Numbered from the stretch's first letter, positions 23,785-35,157 are shown. The stretch: DNA of 64,000 nucleotides from Vandiemenella viatica (GCA_031002005.1 CM061919.1:223818739-223882738); one strand, 5' to 3'. The notes: generated by a model not told the origin, from the sequence alone. Program-made: numbers and translations.

Positions 23785-24010
23785 TTAATTGCGATGGAAG
23801 GGGCATGCTTCGGTGGCAATTTCCCAAGTCATCTAGTAACCCCTTTCTTATTATTTTTTAAATCATTATTATCTTATAAACTTTGAACGTTAAATTCCCC
23901 TACCCATCTGCTTTTGCCATTTACGAATTCCGATTTTAAATTCCTCCAACGTTTTTGTAAATTATTCAACACTTTCCTTGGTAATTTATTCCAATTCCTC
24001 AAATACTTGT
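23785..24010 (-). mobile_element. LINE (L2/CR1-like) 3' end fragment
   Basis: On the minus strand, NWNKLPRKVLNNLQKRWRNL followed by a 3' UTR ending gggaaattgccaccgaagca and aattaaattcagctcaatta. This corresponds to WNELPREMINNLPKR and the same tail in the longer copy at 33853-34600. Confidence 0.75.
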
Positions 24011-24260
24011 GACTTTAAACCCACAGGACCCATAATTTAGGAACGCCAATGAATAAATGATAAGGGTTCGCAATATTTATTGCTCTATTAAGTTCGTCTT
24101 AGTTGCAGTAACAAAATAATGTGAAAGTACATGTAATTGATTGATCCGGCTGAGGTCTCAATGAAAAGCATTTATGTAACTCTGGGCGCTATGCACGGTT
24201 GGAGAATTATTGCAGATAGTTACTTAGATAATTATGTACATTTTCGCGGAGGCAACACTG
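24011..24260. other. Intergenic sequence
   Basis: No feature recognised. Confidence 0.4.
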
Positions 24261-24572
24261 TAGAAAAATCTCTCGGTATTCTAGCCGCGTCAAAGTAGAG
24301 TCAACCTGCGACGTTCGAGAGCTGCCGCTGCTCCCATTGTTAAGGCACGCTTAAATTACTAAGTTGTGTAAAATCTTCTCGAGCTTTCCACCGGGATAGC
24401 GCGTCAGTAAAAGTACAAGGCGACGTTCCGGAGCTTGCCTCTGGCTCCATATTCCGGTGGATTACTAAGTTACTAAGTGAAGCGGGGCTTGACAATGGGA
24501 GCAGTGATGGCTCTCGAATCGTCGCCAGTTGACTTTACCTTGACGCGGCTAGAATCCCGAGAGATTTTTCTA
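24261..24572. mobile_element. Foldback element with ~90-bp inverted repeats
   Basis: The left arm begins tagaaaaatctctcggtatt and runs through ctagccgcgtcaaagtagag to gctgctcccattgttaag (about 24345). The reverse complement of 24487-24572 begins tagaaaaatctctcgggatt and matches along ~85-90 bp. The inner part also shows a weaker inverted match (ttactaagtt against aacttagtaat, then ccaccgg). No protein is encoded. The likely class is a MITE, with terminal TA possibly part of the repeat or the target. Confidence 0.8.
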
Positions 24573-24956
24573 GTCTTTCCCTTATCGGCCATATTGTTTG
24601 TTGAATAATGCCGGTACGTATTGATGCACACAGCCAGCTTCTGCTTCAGAGCGACCAACAAGGTCACAGCTTAGTCTCTTGGCTGAAGCAGTCGTCGCCC
24701 CAGCTAATAGTAGTTGATTGAATCTTCGTAGAAGTAGTGGTGTTAAGCTGCGTATCGACCATGCGCGGGCTGCCGCGCGAACCATGTCCGTGTGCGGCAA
24801 TGCAACCAGTGAAGACTGGCGGCAAACTATCCAGGCACGGGCAGAATGCAGTATGTTGTGAGGCAAATGGAAGACATGAGATGTGAAGTCACTCTGGATA
24901 CAATAATTTTTTTTTACAAGAATGACAACAGTGGAGTTAGAGTTCTTAAATTAATT

Positions 24957-25200
24957 TTTTTTTTTTTAACAGTTTAACGTCCCTTTTTAACAACGTGGTC
25001 TTTAGAGACGGGAAAGGATGGGGGCAAGGAATGGGAAGGAATTCGGCCATGGCCTTTTTGAAGGAAGCATCCCGGCATTCACCTGGAGTGATTTGGGGAA
25101 ACCATGGAAAACCCAAATCTGGATGCCCGGACGGGGATTCGAACCGCCGTCCTCCCGAATGCGAGGCCAGAACGCTATCCGTTACACCACCACGCTCGGT
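24957..25200 (-). mobile_element. Young SINE family A copy with 11-bp TSD
   Basis: Minus-strand full-length copy: tRNA-like head (accgagcgtggtggtgtaac, B box ggttcgaatcc), core, and tail ending in the + strand T-run at 24957. Target duplication ttaaattaatt lies at 24946-24956 and 25201-25211. It is nearly identical to the copy at 61732-61979, so both are recent. The + strand frames across it give SINE-derived spurious ORFs only. Confidence 0.95.
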
Positions 25201-25211
25201 TTAAATTAATT

Positions 25212-26644
25212 AATTAAGCCTCAATGTCGAGAAGCGACATTACTTACAGAAAGAACTTTAAGATTTCTAGCTTTTGGAGACTGGTATACTAGCCAGGAGT
25301 ACGTTTTCCAAATTTCAAAACAATCAATTTCGAGAATAAATTCAGATGTTTGCAACGCATTATGGGTAAATAAATAATACACAATACGTGATTATTGTGG
25401 TCCATGTCTTCTGCATTTGCTTGTTAGAAAAATAAATATTGTTTAAGAACTACGCCAATACAAAGGTTGTTGGATTTTTTTAATTTCCGGAGGCTTTTCG
25501 ACTCTCATCATGGTATTTTCAACGTACACTATTTTTCTGTAATAGGTTTTGTATAATACTTAAAAACTGGTAAACTATTACTGAAAAAAAGTATACGCTG
25601 AAGATCACTCGATAAGAGGCGAAACGCGTCAGAGAATAAATAAAATCCAAAAGCAATTGCATTGGCGTATTCATTAAATAATATTTTTTATAAGGAGAGT
25701 GCTATTAATCTTTTTTCTCTGCTAACGTTCTTTCTTACACGATTAGTTAACAAATTGATTAAATGCTAAACTGGTACGGCGTAACTTCGTAGATCACTCG
25801 GAGAATATTTGTGGTCTCATTTATTTTCACAGCTTCAGCTTACACGTATCCGTATATATGACAACCTCAAAATAATATACTTAACCTTTCCGAATTTCCA
25901 GTATTCTTTCTTACTGAATACTTTGCAAATGATAACTCCACTAAACTGCGTAAAACTCTATTATTCTCAAACAAAATAGTGGTAAACTCGAGACTCTAAC
26001 CACTTAAATCATTTCTGCTTAACGTCATCTTCTAAAAACCTGGATATTTATTTTATAGATAATTCTATTCCACGAAATCATATACGAGGTTTTTTCTCGT
26101 AGGCCCCGCGTCTTCTTCGGTTTCTTCCTCGTCATATATTCTTACTCTTTTCTGATTAGTCCATAGTTTGCATTCTAGGTCCCTTGCTGTCGATATAATA
26201 CCTTAAATATTAACTGTACTTATGTTTACCTTCGAGTAACATATTTATCTTTACATAAAATTTTGTATCTTTATCTTATGGGTAGGACCGTTGCACTTTG
26301 GAAAATACAGTTCTGGGGTAAGTATCTAAATGTTTGGTGTGGCAGAAAATTCTTTACCACTATACCCCTACTTAAATTTAGACATGCACGCTTCAGGAAA
26401 CACCTATAGAGGACGGTACTGCGAGTGTGGTCAGGAGGAAGATGCCAAGATTCTCTGGGTGGCCACTTAAAAAAGACCTCTCCGATAGCTTCAATGACAA
26501 TTTGGTTCGGATGCGTCAACAACTTCCAACAAATCTAGCAATTCTGTTAGCTACAAACAAATACAAAATCTTCTGTCTCACGTACACACTTTTATGACAA
26601 ATTAAACTGTATTAATAACTGTAACATACATACCTCATTATCTG
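25212..26644. other. AT-rich intergenic sequence
   Basis: No gene, RNA or repeat family recognised. Confidence 0.5.
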
Positions 26645-26800
26645 AATGTGTATTAGATATTATGTAAACTTGTTATCTCAATGTATATAATATATTATGT
26701 AAACTTGTTATTTTAATGTATATAATATTATGTAAATTTGTTATTTCAATGTAGATAATGTATTATGTAAGCTTGCTATTTTGACGTGAATAAGGTATCG
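26645..26800. repeat. Tandem repeat, period 33-35 bp, about 4 units
   Basis: The unit ttatgtaaacttgttatttt followed by aatgtatataatata starts near 26661, 26696, 26729 and 26764. Units diverge toward the 3' end. Confidence 0.8.
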
Positions 26801-26943
26801 TGCGAACTGGGTAATGGCTAAATGACCTGCATGACCTGCATGTCTGAAGATCAAATACATTTATTTAAAAATAAAGCATCTAAACTCTGGTTTCTACTTC
26901 CAATGATATGACATAAAATAATAGTTTAATTGCTGAGGAACCT

Positions 26944-27650
26944 TGTAACAGCTCTCAAACCTAAACTTAAATGAAGCTGTATTTTATGAAGCAATTGTAG
27001 TAAGCTAGAGTTTGGTTGAATATGATCCTGCATGTTTGTTTCACAATTAACTGTAAATCAGTGTACATAGACTTTGTTTTATGAAAAGAAATTATTTAAA
27101 GGCCATATAATATGATTAAGAACCGAATTGTGCAAGAGAATCCATTAAATGTTCGTAATTCCGAGTATTAATGCAAGTTACGATGTCTAAAGGACAATTT
27201 GCTACAGTTTAAAATGATTTCTGTGAATAATTTTGTGTTTAAGTATCTATGATTTATGACCATTTTGTAATGATGGTAAATGATTATGTATTAATTCTGA
27301 TTGTTTTTAATATGTTTCAATTGTTTTAGTATTGTTAATGTTCGAGAATTATCTGGCGGAAGCTTTTGAAGTGTTCTAGAAATTTCGATGTAGCTTATAT
27401 AAAGCAAACATCTGAGACAGAGATAAAGTTAGTTTTCCGGCAAAGTTTTCATCGACGCAATTTACGACGGCCAATTACTATATTGTCTCTGGAAGAAGTA
27501 TTATATGCAATCTCTGGATTGTATGCCTGTAACCAGTATCTTTGACGTCGTGTTTTCTTTGAGAATAAACCAAATGTTAAAGTGAACTTTATGGTGGACT
27601 GATTATTTATCATATTAATTAAACCACCAATAATCTTATAATCTCTAACA
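26944..27650 (+). mobile_element. Solo-LTR-like unit, copy 1
   Basis: Begins tgtaacagctctcaaacc and ends attaattaaaccacc then ctctaaca. It aligns throughout with 37603-38321 and, reversed, with 45303-45900. It has a TATA box (tatataaag, 27396-27404) and, ~160 bases downstream, AATAAA (27564), the promoter and poly(A) order of an LTR. It begins TG and ends CA. No primer-binding site or gag-pol follows. The flanks aacct and atccc do not match, so any target duplication has decayed. Confidence 0.7.
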
Positions 27651-28054
27651 ATCCCAAAACAAAGATTAAAATAGTTAATTATAAAGTGGGTGGAGCTTAA
27701 ATCCCCAGACAGTGTGTTTAGCGGAGAAGGATTTGATGATGAGATACGAGAGGCCGTATCTACACGCAGCGCCACACCGCTTGATTACAAAGCGGAGTCG
27801 ACAGAAATAAGTTTAGGCTCCCATGATTACCCGGCACATACAATAGATAAGAAGCAGCAACATGTTACTGGCTAGACATAACTTAGGTTAATTTATAAAA
27901 TGAGAAAACTTAGGCATTTTAAAGCAAAAAACGATTCAGAAAGATACATTCTTTTTGAACTCTTACCTGCTATACAAACAGTTTCTTTTCTAAGCGTGAA
28001 CACTATGAAATCTGTGGAATGATTCATATGACGGGGCGTGGATTAGGAAAGTTA
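27651..28054. other. Intergenic sequence
   Basis: A short open frame (27690-27875, +) has no similarity. Nothing else recognised. Confidence 0.4.
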
Positions 28055-28158
28055 TTTTCCAGTGATTTCAGGAAACCACGGAAATACGTAATCTAAGAGG
28101 CAGGACTCTAAATCGAACCCCGGTACTTCCAGCTGCCGAGTCTTACGACCACTAGCCT
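28055..28158 (-). mobile_element. SINE fragment (family A core and head)
   Basis: On the + strand: ccagtgatttcaggaaacca, cggaaatacgtaatct and aatcgaaccccggtacttcc. This is core plus B-box region of a diverged copy. The tail is missing. Confidence 0.65.
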
Positions 28159-28304
28159 TAAGTTCGCTACACACTATCTGACTTCATGCTTTCCATCTTT
28201 AAGTAAGACTTCAAAAGTTGTTCTGTGATCCATAAGTCAGAGGAAACATTACTTTTTGGTAATTTGGAAATTCTTTCTTGACGAGTTATAGTCGATCCGA
28301 GAAC

Positions 28305-28544
28305 CGAGCTTGGTGGGTGAGCGGTAACGCTCTGGCCTATCATTCGGGAGGCCGTGGGTTCGAATCCCAGATTTTGGTTTTCCATGTTTTCCTTAAAACA
28401 CTCAAATGGTTCCTTCAAAAGGCTATGTTCGAATTCTTTCCAGTTCCTTGCCCTCAGTCCCTTCCCGCCTCTAATGACATCGACATCGACAAGGCATAAA
28501 GCCATAAGCAAAAAAATAAAAAATAGAAATAAAAAATAAATTGT
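28305..28544 (+). mobile_element. SINE family A copy with 9-bp TSD
   Basis: The head cgagcttggtgggtgagcgg carries the A box; gggttcgaatcccag is the B box. The core and a tail gacatcgacatcgacaaggc with A-rich end (28509-28540) follow. Target duplication tccgagaac lies at 28296-28304 and 28545-28553. Confidence 0.93.
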
Positions 28545-28553
28545 TCCGAGAAC

Positions 28554-29433
28554 TTTTTTTTTACACGATCGTCAGCCTGTTTGTTTATCCATCAAGCAAA
28601 GATTTTCTAACTGCCACATATGTAGTCATGGATAGTAAACTTTCAAACATTCGTGGATAGAACTGAAACAGTTGTACGTAACGTATTTTCTGACAGCATA
28701 ACAATTTCTAGTTCTCGGCATTGTACCGTACTTAGACTTACGCCAACTACGAATTAGGAACTCTGAATTTTCAGCGAAATGTGGTGACCATTGCGCCTGT
28801 AACGTTTCAGTCTTTGATAGATGCTGTTAAAAAAAGGGTGAAGTTAGAAGATAAGAAATAGAAAATTTTTAATACAGGATTGTGTTAATATTTAAAATAA
28901 GAGAAAAAAGGAAAAAAGCAAAGGGGCAATTTTGTTATAAAAAAGTTGAAAAAAATTAATCCGAATAGATCGGAGTGTAATTACTTTAATTCGTTTATCT
29001 AAGGAAGGTCAATTCCTGTCCTTTTATTTCCGGTTTACTTCTACAGAATTTTATATCGCTGAAAACCAGAATTGGAGGAGAGTTTTACGTCGTAATGAAA
29101 TTTAAATGTAGAGAACGTCTAGAGAAACGCGCTTGTTGAGTAGAGAATGTAAGACTGAGTCTCTTTCTTGCCGTTTGGTTTTTTTTTTTAACTTTATGGT
29201 TTAGAACCGGCCAACCCAGCTATGGCCGAAGCTGATAACTTTACACAGATGGTAATAAGCAACGAATTTAGTGTATGATGCCTAGATTAAGATTTGTTAG
29301 GTGACACAATAAACACTACCTACCGTATCACTAAAATCAATAAAAAATCACTATAGAAACCAGCACTAGCCGTTTCTCGCTCATGGCGAAGATGTCAAAT
29401 TCACAGAAACCGGCATAAGTATAACCTCTTAAT
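28554..29433. other. AT-rich intergenic sequence
   Basis: No gene. Two weakly similar ~45-bp segments (29205-29250 and 29362-29408, both containing ctcatggc/gctatggc plus gaag) may be an old duplication. Confidence 0.4.
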
Positions 29434-29727
29434 TGGGCAGTCTGGTGGCTCAGTTGTTAAGGTGTCTGTCTGACTGCGGCTCGAAAGGTCCCTGGTTCGA
29501 ATCCCTGACTAGGCGGGGATTTTCTTTGGTCTTAAACCGATCTTTACCTCTGGCACAGCTTGTTGCGTAAGGTGAAGTACGCCAGACTGGTTCCGTGGCT
29601 TGGACTCCACGTTAAACTGTAGGTCCCCTGTACCCAGTAGGACTACCGGGTTAGGTCAAGGTGGCTACGACAGGAGCGGAAAGCGCAGCCAATAAAAACC
29701 CTGTCACCAAGTCATTACGACCTCGCG
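29434..29727 (+). mobile_element. tRNA-derived SINE of a second family
   Basis: The head ctggtggctcagttgttaag (A box) and ctggttcgaatccctgac (B box) are spaced as in a tRNA gene. A tRNA-unrelated body follows (tggcacagcttgttgcgtaa to gtaggactaccgggttagg). The head and body differ from family A. No clear TSD. It is not a functional tRNA because the acceptor-stem halves do not pair. Confidence 0.7.
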
Positions 29728-29979
29728 GAATTATTATTATATACTTCTTTATTTCCACCATGCATTCAAATGCTAAGAAAACGTCCGGTGTCTTTCTGCT
29801 GCTTCTGCATTACAGGTCTATCTGTGTATGTAATACATCTCTAAATGAAAGGCCTGGAAACCCAACATCCCGTATACGGACGACTCCAGTTGTCGGGACT
29901 CCAGTTGTCGGGGCAGGGGAAGAATTAGGAAGTGCGATCCCTCGGACCACGGACTCCATTACGGACTTTCAGAATTCAT

Positions 29980-30240
29980 GGAGCGAGTGAATTCGATTGA
30001 ATTTTTAATGCCGGTGTCCACGGCAGGCGGGCGCTATTTTCACACGCTGCGCGCAGTTTTAATTAACAAAAAATCGACTAACGAACGCGGGGGAGCAGAC
30101 GACGGTCGTGATCGGAGAGTGGGGGGAGGGGGGGGGTGCGTGTCACAAAGGTCCCCCTTAATTGCTCGCTTGATGGGTGCCACTACCCCTGCCTGCATAC
30201 GGCCTCCAGCCTCATTTAACGAAGGGAACAGACTGAAAAA
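29980..30240. other. GC/CpG-rich non-coding island
   Basis: GC-rich block with homeodomain-type TTAATTA words (30058 and 30155 regions), tcacaaaggtc (nuclear-receptor half-site-like) and a G-run at 30120-30137. It sits in AT-rich DNA and shows no coding similarity. It might be a conserved regulatory element. Confidence 0.3.
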
Positions 30241-30561
30241 CGTCGTTTCTTAGAAAAGGAATGACGGGATTAAAATTTCGTCCCTCTAAAATAACGAAAT
30301 TATTTGTAAAATAACGCAACATGGAGGCTTTTCTGATTAACACTGCTAAAAACGTTTAAAAAGCTAGCTGGTGATGCTTTTTCAATAGTGTCGAAGCATC
30401 ACAGGTGTTTACCATTTTAAAAAGTATCTTCATACACTACTAAGCAATAATCAAATGACGATCCCAAAATCTGACTCGGAAAATAATTTGACGACAAATA
30501 TTGGGAGGTGGTAAAATCTGTTAATGAAAGTAATATTAAAACCAATATGAATATTGGATGA

Positions 30562-30794
30562 GCGTGGTGGGTGAGTGGTAACGCTCAGGCCTCGTATTCT
30601 GGAGGACACCGGTTCGAATCCCCGGCCGGATATACAGATTTGGGTTTTCCATGGTTTCCCCAAATCATTCCAGGCGAATGCCGGGATGCTTCCTTCAAAA
30701 ATCCGAATTCCTTCCCGTTCCTTGCCTCTAGTTCTTTCCTGCCTCTAATGACCTCAACGTTGACGAGGCATAAAGCCGTAGAGAAAAAAATGAT
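30562..30794 (+). mobile_element. SINE family A copy
   Basis: Head gcgtggtgggtgagtggtaa, B box ggttcgaatcccc, core (ggttttccatggtttcccca, gcgaatgccgggatgcttcc) and tail cctcaacgttgacgaggcat. Flanks tattggatga (30552-30561) and tatgggatga (30795-30804) match 9 of 10 and are probably the target duplication. Confidence 0.92.
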
Positions 30795-30928
30795 TATGGG
30801 ATGAAAATGGAGGAAAATGGACAAGATGGTGGGTGTAATGGAGGAGCGGGACAAGAACCACCACGAAATGATGCTAGACAACAACCTAGAAGAGGTTCCA
30901 TTGTAGAGCATAGCGTGATTGCCGCGTT

Positions 30929-31021
30929 TAATTTAATTTAATTGCAATTGCAACGGAGCACACGCTCCGGTGGCAATTTACCTACACGCCTAACTTCCCC
31001 CTATCCTGCACCCACCTACAT
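30929..31021 (-). mobile_element. 93-bp LINE 3'-end insertion with 10-bp TSD
   Basis: Only the last ~93 bases of the LINE represented at 33853 are present: on the minus strand, atgtaggtgggtgcaggata, ggtaaattgccaccggagcg and the tail ttaaattaaattaaa. It is flanked by ttgccgcgtt at 30919-30928 and 31022-31031, a perfect 10-bp duplication. An extreme case of 5' truncation that defines the exact 3' terminus of the family. Confidence 0.93.
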
Positions 31022-31031
31022 TTGCCGCGTT

Positions 31032-32711
31032 AAGCGACAAACAAACGGGGAGCGTAAAATCATTCAACCTGCCAATGGAACTGCTGCTTAGCAGGTCTTA
31101 AATCCATTCAAATATATTGTTATAATGGTTTTTACCCCTTTTACACTTTGGTCTATATTTGAATTTGTTTTCGTTGCAAAAAGAATCGAACTGACAAAAG
31201 TTGCGGCAGAATTATTCCCAATGCAGGACCAAGGTGAACGTCATACATCAGAAAGCTGATAGTCAAACGATCCTTTTTTCATCACGACAGTGTTGCCTAA
31301 AGAAAGTGGTGAAACATTTCAAAATGATATCATTAAACTACTTTTTCTGTATGTGACTTTTTTCCTCATGATTAACACCTTGGTTGTACGATTGATTTGT
31401 TCTGTGTTTTTTGGCAGGAACGATCTATAAACAATAATTATCAGTTTATTCAGAATCTTTCAGTTTACAAAATAATTGACGAATTATCGATTCCTGTTAT
31501 TTGGATTGAGAGATACCAGCAGGTCTTCAAGTTGAATGAGATACACATGGACATCAGGCACTGAGTTTCGCTTAATTCTGTTTGCGTAACACACACTCGT
31601 GGACGCCAAACAACTAAAATATATTTGCGTTAGGCGCTTATAACTGACAGCCTTTGTTGCACATTACAAAAAATGGAAATAACGGTTTGGTAATTACTAT
31701 TATTTTTACATACAGTACGAACGAATAAACTAGAGGTAGGAGGGGCAAAAGATTATTTAACTATGGGTTGAAATACGATAGAAACCTACAGAATAAAGGT
31801 ATTTGAGTAATATAATACAACAGAAAGGTAATAATGTCAGAAATTAACAAGCAATATTGACGGCACAAAAGCTAAACGCTTTTCTTTCTTTTTTTCATGA
31901 ACCATACATACCGAACGAGAAAATAAAGAGACTGGTGAATATAAATCGAATATTACTAGAGGAAAGAAAGACCCACCTGCTTGAATGCTAGGGTCACATG
32001 AGAGGAGTGTCAAAGCACAGATGGGATGGGGAGCCAATGGAAAGACGCAGAGAATAATGAACGAAACAAGAAAGATATTCACAGGAAAGTACTAGTAGAA
32101 AATCAGTGAAAATATGGATGCAGAGCCGCGTGAGATGTGAAAATCTCGTTTGATAAAAGGATCTACATTCAGGACCCCGTCTGCCGACCGACAAATATCT
32201 GTCATTCAGCAGAACATTGCAGATGTTTTCGCACCTGAGTAAGACGGTGGAGCTAGTCGTCGAAATATCATGTTTTCACTACACAATCCGGCGCTACACC
32301 CGCGACCATACGCCGGGAAATTCTGCGTTCCTATAAGGATGTTCAGTTTCGATGAATTGCGGGAGTTGTCAGTTTGAGTCCTCCCTCCGATCTGGATGGT
32401 TTAATTAAATGTTGTGTCGATCTTGTGATGTATGGACTTTTTGGAACAAGTACGTTATGGAAAATCAATATGTAAACATGGAAATAATCGCAATACTGGA
32501 GCCATCTGTATATAGTTTTGAAGCCAAATGCCAATTTCTTAAAAAAAAAATTAAATTAAAATAAATAATAATAATAATAATAAATCAACTTCAATGGGAA
32601 TGGATCACCGCAATGACCCTACTAAGTGCACGAACATCGACTGAAAGTAAAAACTTTAGAGATTTAAGTTGGTCAGAACCACATGTTATATAATTAAATA
32701 GAAGCGCTTTG
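31032..32711. other. AT-rich intergenic sequence
   Basis: Contains an AAT microsatellite (32565-32582). The stretch acacaatccggcgctacacc near 32281-32300 resembles acacaatccggcagtacacc at 56123-56142, probably the ends of a shared repeat family. No gene seen. Confidence 0.45.
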
Positions 32712-32893
32712 AAATTAGGGCTTTACCGCTCGTTGCCGGGAATGGAATGTGCGAAAGGTAAAGAATGTGCACATCGTCTTTTAAAACAATCATCTCCCCC
32801 CCTGCGTGGAGTGATTTCAGAAAACCATGGGAAATCAAAATCTGCATCGGCAGAGTACGCATGGAATCCGCGTTCTGCAGAATGCTATATTTA
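32712..32893 (-). mobile_element. Degenerate SINE family A copy
   Basis: Core recognisable on the + strand (gcgtggagtgatttcagaaa and accatgggaaatcaaaatct). The B-box region is mutated (catggaatccgcgttctgca). Old copy without TSD. Confidence 0.65.
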
Positions 32894-32999
32894 GTGGGAG
32901 AAAAAATTTAAGGTGCTGCTTTGTCAACAGATTATTTTGGCTCTAATGATTAATATTTTACATTCCTGTTATCTAATAACTCCACGGCACTACCCTACT

Positions 33000-33270
33000 A
33001 AAAATTCTTTTTAACGCATCCAACCCGTTTGTGGTTTAGAAACGCACCCGTGCGCCATGCTAGTTAGTCTATTTCTCGCGTGTCGTAGGTCGGGAGGGCC
33101 TTGTTAACATTCCTGCTATGATTTATCTGGAGCCGGGCCGCGGACGCAAATAGAGCCAGACGCTTCTCGCGCGGCTATCGATTTGTCAGAGTGGAGTGAT
33201 GCCTCCGCGGTCAGAACACACTAAGCACCACGCACAGTGGAGTCATGCTCGGTGACGCCACACCATCACC
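33000..33270. other. GC/CpG-rich non-coding island
   Basis: Compositional outlier with several CpG and short inverted words; no coding similarity. Candidate regulatory element; not proven. Confidence 0.3.
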
Positions 33271-33417
33271 AACTCGCACTTATTCAGATCCATAATGGAG
33301 TCACTGTTGTTGATCAGATCCTTTCAATTTTATCTTTCCTTCTCATCTTCTCCAGTTCAGTTTCCATCACGTCCTCACATACTTTTTCTATTTTACTAGG
33401 ACTTTACTACTAGTTGA

Positions 33418-33605
33418 CGTCAATATTATTAGGTCCATAAAGTACTGAGAACAATGAACGGTAAATAATTTTACCATGGCCTTTTGAAGGAACCACTAGG
33501 CAATTCAGCTGCAGAGTGATTTGTGGTAACCGTAGAAAATTGAAATCTGGATAAGTGGACCGGAAGTGGAATCAGCATTCTCCTGAAATTTAGAACCCAG
33601 TATTT
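33418..33605 (-). mobile_element. Degenerate SINE family A copy
   Basis: On the + strand: accatggccttttgaaggaa, gcagagtgatttgtggtaac and a decayed B box. Old copy. Confidence 0.65.
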
Positions 33606-33852
33606 GATAAGTAATTTCAACTATGATAAACTAATTTAGACGAACCTCTGTGCTCTTAAACACTTGTTAGACAGATAAATCATACTGACAAATTGCAGAA
33701 GAACGAGATCGCAGTGGTTCCATATGAATCCTTGCATTATAGCAACCTATAGTATCTTGGCCGCATTTATCACCAAGTGCTGGAATGTTGACAGTAAGAA
33801 CATTTGTGTTTTTGGGACTACTTACGCAATAGAAAGAGAGCCATTTTTATGC

Positions 33853-34600
33853 TTTAATTTAATTTAACTGAAATGGAAGTACGCTCCGGTGGCAATTTCC
33901 CTACACATTCATTTCCCCCTTTCCTGCACCCACCTACAAATTTGAACTTTAAATTCTTTCAACGTTTTGGTAAATTATTTATCATTTCTCTTGGTAACTC
34001 ATTCCAATCCCTGACACCCTTACCTAAAAAAGAGAATCTTCCCACACCCTTGTGCCTGAAATCGAGTGCCTGCTTGTGGTCATGGTCATCTTTTCCCTTC
34101 CATGCATCACTTTTAATTCTTACACAAATATATTTCCATACTTTATCACCAATATACGCCTTGTTTAATCCCGTAAACCTTTTCACCCTCCTCCTGTCTT
34201 CCATTGAATGCCATTCTAGCTTTTTATCATATCTGTTACTGATTGCGTTCTGCGGTAATTTCCAGAAACAAACCTGGCAGCCCTTTTTTGCACCGTCTCC
34301 AACTCCTGTATACGATACTCTAAATGTGGGTCCCATACTACACCACCATATTCAGGCAATGGTCTGACCAAAGTATTTTTTTTAACCCAGTTCCTTTAAT
34401 TTTCTCGCACATCCCGTCGTCACTTTCTCCAACAAGTTCAAAATTTTGAAACCTTTTAGTACCACCCGTCCAATGTGTTTTACCATCTGACCCCCAAGCC
34501 TGTGGCTCGTAAACGGAATAAATTGCAGGCAACAATTTGAGAAAATAGTTGTTCCACCCCACCGTGTGGAGTCAATTGTGTTTTTTTTTTTTTCCAAATA
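33853..34600 (-). pseudogene. LINE (L2/CR1-like) RT C-terminus and 3' UTR
   Basis: Minus strand, 5' to 3': VRPLPEYGGVVWDPHLEYRI, QELETVQKRAARFVSG (around 34375-34270), then after a frameshift NRYDKKLEWHSMEDRRRVKR, YIGDKVWKYICVRIKSDAW, GRFSFLGKGVRDWNELPRE, then the 3' UTR ggtgggtgcaggaaaggggg, gaaattgccaccggagcgta and tail ttaaattaaattaaagc. EYGGxVWDPH to QxRAARF and RDWNELP are standard landmarks of LINE ORF2 ends. The part beyond 34400 (IGRVVLKGFKILNLLEKVTT) is probably also ORF2. The ~164-codon + strand frame at 33873-34367 is its antisense shadow. Confidence 0.87.
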
Positions 34601-34871
34601 AAGTTTTCTTCTAATTCTGTGTCCTCAACTCGACGGGGTCTAAACTCAGCAATCTCAAAACACTTCCGTTACCAGGTTATCTGAACGACGCTATTGCCTA
34701 TAAGCTTTGATGTTTTGTTGTATCTGTTGCACTGGAGAAAAATTTAAATACTAAAATCATTCACATCTAGCTCAATTTGTAAGTTGCGAGCAACACGCAT
34801 ATTTTTTTCTTTTTCTTGCAGTTACTTTATACTACGAGCGCTTTAAATAATAAGAATGAAAATACTTTATC

Positions 34872-35144
34872 GCACCGAGATGGGAGGAGACCAATATTGG
34901 CCTCCTACCTATCATTCGGGAGGACCGGGGTTAAACTCGGTTCGGCCATCCTGTCTGAGGTTTTCCGTGGTTTCCCTCAGACACTTAGGCGAATGCTGGG
35001 ATGGTTCCCTACAAGGCCACGGCCGACCTTCCATCCCCCTTCCCTCCCTGTAGTAGTAGATTGGCTGAAAAGAGTCCCCTATGACTCTCCAGCAGCCCGC
35101 CTCCCAGCCTTCTGGTGGGAGGAATGAAATCGTAAAAAAAAAAA
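34872..35144 (+). mobile_element. SINE of a third type sharing the family A core, 13-bp TSD, poly(A)
   Basis: The head (gcaccgagatgggaggagac to gggaggaccggggttaaact) and 3' body (accttccatcccccttccct to ccagccttctggtggga) are unlike family A. The centre gaggttttccgtggtttccc and taggcgaatgctgggatggt is the same core. It ends in a 15-base A-run and is flanked by aaaatactttatc (34859-34871 and 35145-35157). A young, chimeric SINE. Confidence 0.92.
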
Positions 35145-35157
35145 AAAATACTTTATC

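Noticed and set aside
24995..25209. ORFs with GRGFEPPSSRMRGQ-type peptides (also near 43000, 61800 and 30500).
   Set aside because: They are translations of SINE head and core and recur wherever the SINE occurs; they are not genes.
29434..29510. Possible functional tRNA gene (A and B boxes present; likewise 28305, 30562 and 63100).
   Set aside because: The acceptor stems do not pair, and each continues into a SINE body; they are tRNA-derived SINE heads.
33873..34367. A 164-codon + strand ORF, one of the longest in the window.
   Set aside because: It is the antisense of a LINE ORF2 C-terminus and 3' UTR on the minus strand; its own translation has no domain.
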